Source: Chamaesiphon sp. (lineage in GTDB: Bacteria > Cyanobacteriota > Cyanobacteriia > Cyanobacteriales > Chamaesiphonaceae). From it: a stretch of 9,187 nucleotides of DNA. This document shows positions 1 to 5,453 of this stretch, one piece after another. The stretch is from the NCBI GenBank assembly GCA_026786125.1, contig JAJAYU010000332.1:1-9187 (forward strand), written 5' to 3'. Under the pieces are notes generated by a model. That model ran no database searches. It saw only the letters and a list, made by a program, of their open reading frames with translations, and was not told the DNA's origin. A program made the translations under genes and the position numbers. Position 1 is the first letter of the stretch. The number at the start of each line of letters is the position of its first letter.

Positions 1-83
1 ACTTCTCCAAACCCTTTAAGGAACAAGAATTACTTGCTACTTTGACACAATTAATTGCAACTCCCTTTCTAGGATCGAACTAG
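1..83 (+). CDS. C-terminal end of a response-regulator receiver (REC) domain, 5' truncated by the window edge
   Basis: An open frame runs in from the left edge and stops at TAG 81-83, giving 26 residues that begin FSKPFKEQELL. The S-K-P-F motif followed by an amphipathic helix is the usual end of a CheY-like receiver domain. In that family the lysine is the conserved one (K109 in CheY) that contacts the phosphorylated aspartate, the proline after it forms a cis bond, and the last helix follows. Only about eight residues follow the expected final helix, so the protein ends with this domain. It could be a single-domain regulator or the last domain of a hybrid histidine kinase; the window does not show which. 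The call rests on one short motif, so it is moderate. The other two plus-strand frames close within the first 50 bases. Confidence 0.65.
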   Translation, partial: FSKPFKEQELLATLTQLIATPFLGSN

Positions 84-88
84 AGATC

Positions 89-142
89 TAGGGTAGTGAG
101 TGGATGGTGGATGGTGGATTGTGAATAGTGAATAGTGGATTA
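89..142. repeat. Heptameric tandem repeat (STRR-like), left copy of an inverted pair
   Basis: After a TAGGGTAGT edge (89-97) come six 7-bp units at 101-142: TGGATGG twice, TGGATTG, TGAATAG twice, TGGATTA. Positions 89-135 match the reverse complement of 6569-6615 at 42 of 47 positions without gaps. The element fills the spacer upstream of trpF. Short tandemly repeated heptamers of this kind are well known in cyanobacterial intergenic DNA. Confidence 0.85.
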
Positions 143-198
143 GACAGTTAATATCACAGATCACTAGACAGATACATTTCTTGATAATTGGGAAGCTA

Positions 199-834
199 AT
201 GCGGATTAAAATTTGTGGAATTACCACGATCGAACAGGGAATGGCGATCGCGCAAATGGGTGCGACGGATCTAGGGTTTATTTGCGTGCCGAGTTCACCG
301 CGTTATTTGAATTTGACTAAGTTATATCCCTTGATTGCTGGGTTGGGAAGTGTAGCAAATACTGTTGGTGTGTTTGCTGATTTTTCGGTGATGACGATCG
401 CTCAGGTAGTAGGATTGACAGAGCTGAATACGGTGCAACTCCACGGGAATGAATCGATCGAGTTTTGTCACCAATTACGGGATCTTTTGCCCGCGACGGA
501 AATTATTAAGGCGTGGCGAGTGCGGGACAATAGCGATTTAGATCAGATCGCTGCTTATAGTGAGGTGGTGGATGGGCTGCTGTTGGATGCCTATCATCCC
601 GATGCCTTGGGGGGCACGGGGCAAACCCTGGATTGGGAGCAGTTAGGGGCATTTACACCCCCAATCCCGTGGTTATTGGCAGGGGGATTGACTCCTGATA
701 ATATCTGTACGGCGTTGAGTCAATTGCACCCAGATGGGATCGATCTGTCTAGTGGAGTAGAAGTCGCTCCAGGTAATAAGGATTTGGCGTTAGTTGATCG
801 ACTATTTGCCAACTTGAGCCGTAGACTGAGTTAA
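199..834 (+). CDS. trpF: Phosphoribosylanthranilate isomerase
   Basis: TrpF converts N-(5'-phosphoribosyl)anthranilate to the 1-carboxyphenylamino-deoxyribulose phosphate in cytosolic tryptophan synthesis. The 211-residue product is the usual length for a stand-alone (beta/alpha)8 enzyme. Visible signatures are KICGIT at the N-terminus with the catalytic Cys6, Arg35 in the PSSPR stretch, the general-acid Asp130 in LLLDAY, the phosphate-binding GGTGQ (138-142) and LLAGGL (159-164), and SSGVE near 184-188. The frame is open from a TTG at 181, but ATG 199 is chosen because it places KICGIT at residues 4-9, as in the family, and has GGGAAG 5 bp upstream. No other trp gene is in the window, which is common in cyanobacteria, where the pathway genes are scattered. 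The gene is 49 bp upstream of the next same-strand gene. Confidence 0.96.
   Translation: MRIKICGITTIEQGMAIAQMGATDLGFICVPSSPRYLNLTKLYPLIAGLGSVANTVGVFADFSVMTIAQVVGLTELNTVQLHGNESIEFCHQLRDLLPATEIIKAWRVRDNSDLDQIAAYSEVVDGLLLDAYHPDALGGTGQTLDWEQLGAFTPPIPWLLAGGLTPDNICTALSQLHPDGIDLSSGVEVAPGNKDLALVDRLFANLSRRLS
244..251. repeat. HIP1 octamer GCGATCGC
   Basis: Exact palindromic HIP1 site inside trpF. HIP1 is strongly over-represented in many cyanobacterial genomes. Confidence 0.9.
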
Positions 835-883
835 AATAAGGATGGTAGTAATTAGAGCGATTTAAGAGTCAAGAGGGGACAGC

Positions 884-1723
884 ATGGACAGTAGTAAAAC
901 GATCAATGTTAATTTAGCAACCGTTAATCTCAGTACCTTACGTGCCGAGAGTATAGCTACTATCGATCGACTCCAAGCGACTCTAGACGACGAACTCAGG
1001 ATTTATATTGGTGAAATTCAAGATCGATTGAGCAAATCATTTCGCCATTTCCTCCTAGAAAAAGAACAGGAGCGGATGCCCTTCTTGCAACGGGTGATGA
1101 CTTCCCATATTGAAAATATGGAAGACGAACGGGGATTTCCACCACGTCATCCAGTCCACTGGTTTAAATCTAAATTGGAGTTTAGTTCTACAGGTATTTT
1201 GCAGTTTGATTTCCAGAAAGATGCTGAGTCATTTATGGAGTCAGCACTAACGCACATCCAAACTGAGGTAGAGGAACAGTTAACTCAAAGACAACTAGAG
1301 ACAATCTCGATCGTTAATCAGCATGTCCAAGCATTGCAGCAAACTTTAGCGACTAAAATTCAACCAGTAACTACGCCAAAACGGATCATTAGTACTGAGT
1401 ATGTGAATAGCTTTATTCAAACAGAGCGATTGATTCTCAAAACTGTTGGCAGATTTTACTTTGTGAGTATGGGTGCTAGATTCAACCCTAAGCAAGAGTT
1501 AATTTATAGCGAAGTTTGTGTCCGTCCAACTGGAATGTTTGATAGTAGTAAAAATGGGGACAAACCAACTCAGTTAAAGTATGCTATCTCTTGCGATCGA
1601 TTATTAGATGTGGTCAATGAATCGATCGATCGATCCGTAAATCAAATTAAGCAACAAACCCAAGCATATCTCACCGATGAATTGCTACCACAGATCGATA
1701 AATTGTTTGCAGGTTTAACCTAA
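884..1723 (+). CDS. Uncharacterised 279-residue protein, predicted soluble alpha/beta with helical ends
   Basis: I do not recognise this family. The start ATG 884 has AGAGGGGA at 872-879, four bases upstream, the best ribosome binding site in the window. There is no signal peptide and no membrane segment. Residues about 20-80 are charged and helix-rich, residues 97-110 look beta-like, and residues 115-160 form a long Gln/Glu-rich amphipathic helix that may be a coiled coil. Residues 188-237 alternate like beta strands (GRFYFVSMGARF, then a strand with VCVRP). Residues 238-276 return to helix. Base composition and CGATCG content match the neighbours, so recent transfer is unlikely. It lies between trpF and the DUF3119-DUF3086-plsY run, 26 bp from the next start, so it is probably co-transcribed. 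That position is the only hint about role. Confidence 0.85.
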   Translation: MDSSKTINVNLATVNLSTLRAESIATIDRLQATLDDELRIYIGEIQDRLSKSFRHFLLEKEQERMPFLQRVMTSHIENMEDERGFPPRHPVHWFKSKLEFSSTGILQFDFQKDAESFMESALTHIQTEVEEQLTQRQLETISIVNQHVQALQQTLATKIQPVTTPKRIISTEYVNSFIQTERLILKTVGRFYFVSMGARFNPKQELIYSEVCVRPTGMFDSSKNGDKPTQLKYAISCDRLLDVVNESIDRSVNQIKQQTQAYLTDELLPQIDKLFAGLT

Positions 1724-1749
1724 TCCTTATCGCCCAAAACTTCATCCCC

Positions 1750-2148
1750 ATGACCAGTATCCCCTCCTCAAATCAGCTACCAGAGAGTATTGAACTCAAA
1801 CCCAATTATACAATTCCAGCGGTGCTGGTAGCGATCGCCATCCCGATTGCTGCCATTCAATTATGGGTAGGCATTGGCATGGGGATATTTGGAGTGTTTC
1901 TGACGATTCAGACTGCAATCATCAAACTCAAATTCACCACAACCGCCTTAGAAGTCTACCGTGGTAGTAAATTAATTCGCACATTTCCCTATCAGGAATG
2001 GGAAACATGGCAGATATTTTGGCAACCAGTACCCATTTTGTTTTACTTTAAAGAAGTCAATAGCATTCACTTTCTCCCGATCATTTTCGATCCACAAGCA
2101 TTGCGAACTTGTCTCGAACATTATTATCCACTGCCCAAGAACAATTAA
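1750..2148 (+). CDS. DUF3119 family membrane protein
   Basis: The 132-residue product matches my recollection of the cyanobacterial DUF3119 family. It has a short polar N-terminus, then two closely spaced hydrophobic segments (about 22-39 and 41-59) forming a membrane hairpin. A cytosolic-looking domain follows, in which a beta-rich TALEVYRG stretch leads to a Trp/Phe-rich segment (WETWQIFWQPVPILFYF, 84-100) and NSIHFLPIIFDP. The architecture resembles a small PH-like domain on a membrane anchor, but that is inference. No function is established as far as I know. It lies 26 bp after the preceding gene and 55 bp before DUF3086, and this pair next to plsY is an arrangement I associate with cyanobacteria. 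No clear Shine-Dalgarno precedes ATG 1750. Confidence 0.85.
   Translation: MTSIPSSNQLPESIELKPNYTIPAVLVAIAIPIAAIQLWVGIGMGIFGVFLTIQTAIIKLKFTTTALEVYRGSKLIRTFPYQEWETWQIFWQPVPILFYFKEVNSIHFLPIIFDPQALRTCLEHYYPLPKNN
1831..1838. repeat. HIP1 octamer GCGATCGC
   Basis: Exact HIP1 site within the first membrane segment of the DUF3119 gene. Confidence 0.9.
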
Positions 2149-2165
2149 ATTGCGATATTGTTTCT

Positions 2166-2204
2166 AAAGCCCAACTAAAACCTAAAGCCTGAAGCCCAAA
2201 TCTA
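2166..2204. repeat. Heptameric repeat of the AAAGCCT family
   Basis: Units AAAACCT, AAAGCCT, GAAGCCC and AAATCTA occupy 2177-2204, preceded by a degenerate AAAGCCC. The last base is the A of the DUF3086 start codon. The units are reverse complements of the AGGCTTT/TAGATTT units at 4215-4249, so the two arrays are inverted around DUF3086 and plsY. Confidence 0.7.
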
Positions 2205-3502
2205 TGAACTCTGACGGAACTGTAAATCACCAACCAGATCTTCAATCACCTCCGCCCGAACCAGAAATCATTGATGTGCAAGTGGTGACAGAAATCTCGT
2301 CAGTACCAGAGCAACTGGGAGATGTGTGGGACAGTGGCGAGATTGCCAAACCGCCAATTACCACAACTCAACCGTCAGAGCTACCTCAATCAATTGAATC
2401 TAGTGCAGACACTCAATTATCAATCGATGATAACTGGAGTACTTTATTAGATGAAATAATTCAAGATTCAGCTCCCGAAATAGAAGTAGAACCAGAGATC
2501 TCACCAACCCTAATTGGCAATTCTACCACTACGCCACTATTGCGATTAGAAGCCGAAATTAAAGCCGAAATCACCAAACTCCAAACCACCCAAATTCAAC
2601 TAGAACAACAAATCATCGATACCCAGACAAGTTTCGGACAAATCATCCAAACTTCCGTCACCGATCTCGAACAACGTCGCCAAAAACTGCAAATCACCGT
2701 CGAACAACTCGAACGCCGCCGAGATCGGATTCAATCGGAAATTAACAAAAGCTTTGCAGGTGCTTCCCAAGATATTGCGATCCGACTCCAAGGTTTTAAA
2801 GACTATCTGGTTGGGAGCCTCCAAGATTTGGTGATTATCGCCGACGAAATCGAATTTCCCCAACCACCACCTGCTCAGATTCGGATTCAAACACCCATAG
2901 CTCAAGTTCCAACCCCAAAACCTGCACCCCGAAATCAAAACCCCCAATTTGCCGAACCTGCCTTTAAAAGTACCGCCGGAAAAGTCCGCAGTTCGCTCGA
3001 TCGATATCGCAATGCACCCGACTATTATGCTCCCACCTGGCAACTCCGGCGCACCTTAGAAGCTGTCCATGCGGACAAAGTTTCCGACTGGTTCTTCGCC
3101 AAAGATGGACGTGGCGCAGTCCGCACAATGGGCAGCCGCCTCCAAAATATCATCGTCGCCGCAGCAGCAGTATCTGCACTACGGGAGCTATACGGTGACT
3201 ATCTCCGCACCCTAGTCCTTGCTAACCTACCGGAACGTCTGGGGGACTGGCGCAGAGGCTTTCAAGACTGTTTGGGGCTGTCCAAGACTGATTTTGGTGG
3301 CAATGGTGGGATAATTTTATTTGAAGATCCAGAAGCTTTGGTTCAAAAAGTCGATCGGATTGTCGCGAATAAGGAGATGCCGTTAATTATCATCGATAAT
3401 TCAGAAGGCAAGATCGATTTATCAATTTTGCAATATCCGCTCTGGTTAGCATTCGCACCCGATCCCAACCAGCAATTAGATGATTATCGCGAATACCGTT
3501 AA
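2204..3502 (+). CDS. DUF3086 domain protein with acidic N-terminus and coiled coil
   Basis: This 432-residue protein resembles the cyanobacterial DUF3086 family. Residues 1-110 are acidic, Pro/Ser/Thr-rich and probably disordered. Residues 113-183 form a strong coiled coil (EAEIKAEITKL to ERRRDRIQSEI). A proline-rich linker with PTPKPAP follows at about 219-245. The conserved C-terminal domain (about 258-432) includes YYAPTWQLRRTLE, VSDWFF, the small-residue helix IIVAAAAVSALRELYGDYLR, and the ILFEDPEAL and PLIIIDNSEGKIDLSILQYPLWLAF segments. No signal peptide or membrane helix is evident. The function is unknown to me. The coiled coil suggests oligomerisation or scaffolding, and the position before plsY suggests a link to membrane lipid synthesis or envelope assembly; both are inference. 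ATG 2204 directly abuts a heptamer array and has no visible Shine-Dalgarno. Confidence 0.85.
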   Translation: MNSDGTVNHQPDLQSPPPEPEIIDVQVVTEISSVPEQLGDVWDSGEIAKPPITTTQPSELPQSIESSADTQLSIDDNWSTLLDEIIQDSAPEIEVEPEISPTLIGNSTTTPLLRLEAEIKAEITKLQTTQIQLEQQIIDTQTSFGQIIQTSVTDLEQRRQKLQITVEQLERRRDRIQSEINKSFAGASQDIAIRLQGFKDYLVGSLQDLVIIADEIEFPQPPPAQIRIQTPIAQVPTPKPAPRNQNPQFAEPAFKSTAGKVRSSLDRYRNAPDYYAPTWQLRRTLEAVHADKVSDWFFAKDGRGAVRTMGSRLQNIIVAAAAVSALRELYGDYLRTLVLANLPERLGDWRRGFQDCLGLSKTDFGGNGGIILFEDPEALVQKVDRIVANKEMPLIIIDNSEGKIDLSILQYPLWLAFAPDPNQQLDDYREYR

Positions 3503-3506
3503 ATTA

Positions 3507-3530
3507 ATTGAGAATTGAGAATTGAGAATT
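3507..3530. repeat. Heptameric tandem repeat ATTGAGA, about 3.4 copies
   Basis: Perfect 7-bp units ATTGAGA at 3507-3513, 3514-3520 and 3521-3527, then ATT. It lies 4 bp after the DUF3086 stop and supplies the TTG at 3522 that could be mistaken for a plsY start. Confidence 0.85.
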
Positions 3531-3566
3531 ACGGATCTATATATTCAGAGATTTATAGAAAATAAC

Positions 3567-4217
3567 ATGTTGATTAATATTATTATTGCCATAGGTATTG
3601 TTGCGATCGCCTATTTGCTCGGTTCATTTCCGACTGGATATTTAGCCGGAAAATTGCTACAGGGAATCGATATTCGCGAACATGGTTCTGGTTCGACGGG
3701 CGCAACGAATGTATTGCGAATATTGGGTAAAGTGCCAGGATCGATCGTGTTATTTATCGACGCATTGAAAGGTGCATTAGCAGTAACAATTGCTCATACG
3801 ATCTTCACGCAAAATCTATTTCCAACATTACCCATTGAGTGGCAAGATTATCTAGTGCCACTAGCTGCTGCTGGCGCGATTTTAGGACATAGTAAATCAA
3901 TTTGGTTAAACTTTAGTGGTGGTAAATCTGTCGCTACCAGTGTTGGTGTTTTACTCGCGATGTCGTGGCAAGTTGGAGTAGCAACTATGCTGGTTTTTAG
4001 TGTGGTGATCGCAATTAGTAGGATGGTCTCGGTTAGTTCGATCGCAGGAGCAGCTTCGGCTACAATTTGGATGCTGGTATTCAATCGACCTCTACCTTCG
4101 GTAATTTTTGCGATTGTGGGCGGTATTTACGTGATCTGGCGACATAGTGCCAATATTCAAAGAGTGATCGCTGGTACGGAGCCAAAACTAGGTCAGAAGT
4201 TAGAATCAACTACTTAG
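3567..4217 (+). CDS. plsY: Acyl-phosphate:glycerol-3-phosphate acyltransferase PlsY
   Basis: PlsY is a polytopic inner-membrane enzyme that moves the acyl group of acyl-phosphate to glycerol-3-phosphate, making lysophosphatidic acid, the first step of phospholipid (and thylakoid lipid) synthesis. The 216-residue product has hydrophobic segments near 3-22, 56-76, 97-108, 121-148 and 156-190. It also has the family's three cytosolic signatures: HGSGSTGATN (39-48), GH followed by FSGGKSVATS (107-125), and RHSANIQR plus GTEPK near the C-terminus (192-207). The Ser-Thr in place of the common Asn-Ile of GSGNxGATN is, as I recall, the cyanobacterial form. ATG 3567 is preferred over an in-frame TTG at 3522, because the latter lies in a heptamer repeat and adds a charged, non-conserved leader. 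It is the last gene of the run starting at 884. Confidence 0.95.
   Translation: MLINIIIAIGIVAIAYLLGSFPTGYLAGKLLQGIDIREHGSGSTGATNVLRILGKVPGSIVLFIDALKGALAVTIAHTIFTQNLFPTLPIEWQDYLVPLAAAGAILGHSKSIWLNFSGGKSVATSVGVLLAMSWQVGVATMLVFSVVIAISRMVSVSSIAGAASATIWMLVFNRPLPSVIFAIVGGIYVIWRHSANIQRVIAGTEPKLGQKLESTT
3603..3610. repeat. HIP1 octamer GCGATCGC
   Basis: Exact HIP1 site in the first membrane segment of plsY. Confidence 0.9.
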
Positions 4218-4249
4218 ATTTAGGCTTTAGATTTTAGGCTTTAGGCGTT
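4215..4249. repeat. Heptameric repeat of the AGGCTTT family, inverted relative to 2166-2204
   Basis: Units TAGATTT, AGGCTTT, AGATTTT, AGGCTTT and AGGCGTT run without gaps, beginning at the plsY stop codon itself. TAGATTT is the exact reverse complement of AAATCTA at 2198-2204, and CTAAAGCCT occurs in both arrays on opposite strands. The array ends next to the broken dipeptidase remnant. Confidence 0.75.
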
Positions 4250-4276
4250 AGGGGAAATTCATGGAAAGGTGGAAGT

Positions 4277-4555
4277 ATGCGATTCAAAGGATCGGATCAT
4301 AATCGCGGAATTGCTGTAGATCTAACAATCCTCGATCGCAATGGTAATCCCCTAGATATGGGTACCGCATTTGATGAATTTAGCCCCAAATCTCATCATA
4401 CTTATATCGAATTATCGCCCGAAGTATTAAAGAATTGGCTATTAAAGACCACAATGGCATCCATCGGACTTTATCATATCAATACCGAATGGTGGCACTA
4501 TACCTGGAACGGTAAAAAGCCACCTGTGGGCAAATGGGTATGGGATTGTAATTGA
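4277..4555 (+). pseudogene. Headless remnant of a VanX/DdpX-type D-Ala-D-Ala dipeptidase (peptidase M15D)
   Basis: The 92-residue frame carries the C-terminal half of a VanX-family zinc dipeptidase. It has SDHNRGIAVDLT with zinc ligands His8 and Asp15 (VanX His116 and Asp123), then MGTAFDEF and SHH (28-41), then EWWHY with catalytic Glu71 and zinc ligand His74 (VanX Glu181 and His184). Intact family members have about 200 residues. The N-terminal half, including the arginine equivalent to VanX Arg71, is absent, and upstream the frame stops at TAG 4235-4237 inside a heptamer array. All zinc ligands survive and the frame is intact. AGGTGG lies 4 bp before ATG 4277, so a short protein may still be made, but activity is unlikely without the missing half. 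A genuine minimal protein cannot be excluded. Intact relatives cleave D-Ala-D-Ala and act on cell-wall precursors or their breakdown products. Confidence 0.8.
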
Positions 4556-4556
4556 T

Positions 4557-4575
4557 GAATCGAAAAGATCGATTC
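4557..4575. terminator. Possible bidirectional hairpin between convergent genes
   Basis: GAATCG (4557-4562) pairs with CGATTC (4570-4575) around a 7-base loop in the 25-bp gap between the vanX remnant and the DUF5615 gene. A short T/C tract follows on the plus strand. The stem is only 6 bp, so this is a weak terminator call. Confidence 0.35.
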
Positions 4576-4580
4576 TTTCC

Positions 4581-4946
4581 TTATTCGATTGGTAATTTTC
4601 TAACTCTGAAACTTTTACTGCTTACGGATATCATGACTCCTGACTGTAAATCATCTACATAATCTTCTAGCAATACATCTAAACAGTCATTAATTTGATT
4701 ATAGTTTTCGTTACCCAGCCGAAATAAGACCACGCTTGGTATTAGAGATCGTGATATTGCTAAAAGCTGGGTAAAATCTAGATCGATAGTTAGCAAAATT
4801 CTGTTTTCTAATCTAGCTTTTTCGAGAACTTTAGGATCTGGCAATCTCTGTAGACCTTCCTCACTCAGATGAATAACATTATAGCCTTTCTCTCTCAGCC
4901 ATTCTACCGTGCGTAAGGAGATACCCATATCAGCTAAAAAACTCAT
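4581..4946 (-). CDS. DUF5615 PIN-like protein, putative toxin of a DUF433/DUF5615 pair
   Basis: The 121-residue product begins MSFLADMGIS and has WLREKGYNVIHL (16-27), an acidic EEGL, DPKVLEKA (37-44) and RILLTIDLDF (49-58). These are typical of the DUF5615 PIN-like family, which is usually encoded next to a DUF433 protein and treated as a type II toxin. The candidate metal-binding acidic residues, by analogy with PIN nucleases, are Asp6, Glu29/30, Asp55 and Asp57. The C-terminal 30 residues contain a beta-rich GVMISVSSKSFRVRKLP stretch. ATG 4946 is chosen over the TTG at 4949 because its A is also the last base of the upstream TGA. The resulting TGATG overlap indicates translational coupling to the partner gene. 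Nuclease activity is inferred from the family and has not been shown for most members. Confidence 0.85.
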   Translation of the reverse strand: MSFLADMGISLRTVEWLREKGYNVIHLSEEGLQRLPDPKVLEKARLENRILLTIDLDFTQLLAISRSLIPSVVLFRLGNENYNQINDCLDVLLEDYVDDLQSGVMISVSSKSFRVRKLPIE

Positions 4947-5179
4947 CAACTTACTCGCTCATAAGTTACAAAACGATCCTGTGACAACCATGCGGCATAT
5001 AAAAGAGCCGCCGAAATATCGCCATCTTCTAAATCTGGATACTCCGCTAAAATTTCTGGGCGAGGTTTGTTGTGAGCTACTAAATTAATAATTAAGGAAA
5101 CTGGAATTCTCATTCCACGAATACAAGCTTGCCCACCCATAATTTTAGGGTCAAATGTAATTCTATTTTTGTCAAACAT
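4946..5179 (-). CDS. DUF433 family protein, putative antitoxin
   Basis: A 77-residue DUF433 protein with the family core DPKIMGGQACIRGMRIPV (residues about 10-27), then a helix-turn-helix-like LIINLVAHNKPRPEILAEYPDLEDGDISAALLYAA (shown in part here: PEILAEYPDL at 41-50, DISAALLYAAW at 54-64). DUF433 proteins are related to VapB-like small DNA-binding proteins and are commonly paired with DUF5615 or other PIN-like genes. The order antitoxin first, toxin second, with a shared TGATG junction, fits a type II module. If it behaves like such modules it would repress its own promoter in the 5180-5453 spacer; no operator palindrome is obvious. Upstream of ATG 5179 there is only a distant AGGA about 13 bp away. 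Length is normal for the family. Confidence 0.85.
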   Translation of the reverse strand: MFDKNRITFDPKIMGGQACIRGMRIPVSLIINLVAHNKPRPEILAEYPDLEDGDISAALLYAAWLSQDRFVTYERVS

Positions 5180-5195
5180 TTCGATGTCTGTGTCC

Positions 5196-5224
5196 TAATA
5201 AATAATTATGCCTTACCCTGTCGA
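5196..5224 (-). promoter_or_regulatory. Candidate promoter of the DUF433/DUF5615 pair
   Basis: On the minus strand TCGACA (5224-5219) and TTATTA (5201-5196) are separated by 17 bp, ending 17 bp before the DUF433 start. Both hexamers are imperfect, and CATAAT at 5210-5205 is an alternative -10. The assignment is tentative. Confidence 0.25.
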
Positions 5225-5240
5225 TCGATCACCTGATTTT

Positions 5241-5288
5241 CGTTCGCGAAGCGTCTGCCTCAGCAGAGTCATAAACTATTCACGACTC
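5241..5288. repeat. Palindromic, dispersed-repeat-like segment
   Basis: The self-complementary TTCGCGAA (5243-5250) runs into GCGTCTGCC. TCTGC (5254-5258) can pair with GCAGA (5263-5267), and GAGTC (5266-5270) with GACTC (5284-5288), as alternative hairpins. GCAGACGCTTCGCGAACG-like sequences recur in many cyanobacterial genomes. Only one copy is present here, so repeat status rests on recollection. Confidence 0.5.
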
Positions 5289-5453
5289 AGTAGGACTTAC
5301 TATTATTTTACTGGAAATTTCTGGCGATCTAGGTTTGGGCATCAAAGCTCGATCGAGTCATCTACGATAGACTGAAATATACAGATTGAGCCACAATCGA
5401 TTCATACTAATTGCCAACTCCAATTGAGACGACCTTAAAAACTTAGCTTGATT

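Larger units (their letters stand above)
5180..5453. other. Divergent intergenic spacer, 274 bp
   Basis: This separates the start of the DUF433 gene from the start of dus and must hold both promoters. I see no coding frame with family features. It contains CGATCGATCG-rich DNA near 5221, a repeat-like TTCGCGAAGCGTCTGCC segment, and an AGTAGGACTTACT stretch at 5290-5302. No convincing sigma-70 promoter for dus was found; TTGAGC at 5386-5391 lacks a well-spaced -10. Confidence 0.6.

Noticed and set aside
101..142. The heptamer arrays as a possible CRISPR array
   Set aside because: The period is 7 bp with no spacers and no cas genes nearby; they are simple tandem repeats.
181..198. TTG 181 as the trpF start
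   Set aside because: ATG 199 gives the canonical MRIKICGIT N-terminus and has GGGAAG at a suitable distance.
2600..3043. A 147-codon minus-strand open frame antisense to DUF3086
   Set aside because: It lies wholly inside the DUF3086 gene, and the Gly/Phe/Cys-rich product has no family features; it mirrors the codon use of the real gene.
3522..3566. An N-terminal extension of plsY starting at TTG 3522
   Set aside because: The TTG is part of the ATTGAGA heptamer array, and the 15 added residues are charged and precede the normal first membrane helix.
3848..4084. A 78-codon minus-strand frame within plsY, and a 67-codon one at 5816-6019 within dus
   Set aside because: Both are fully contained in well-supported genes on the opposite strand and show no family features.
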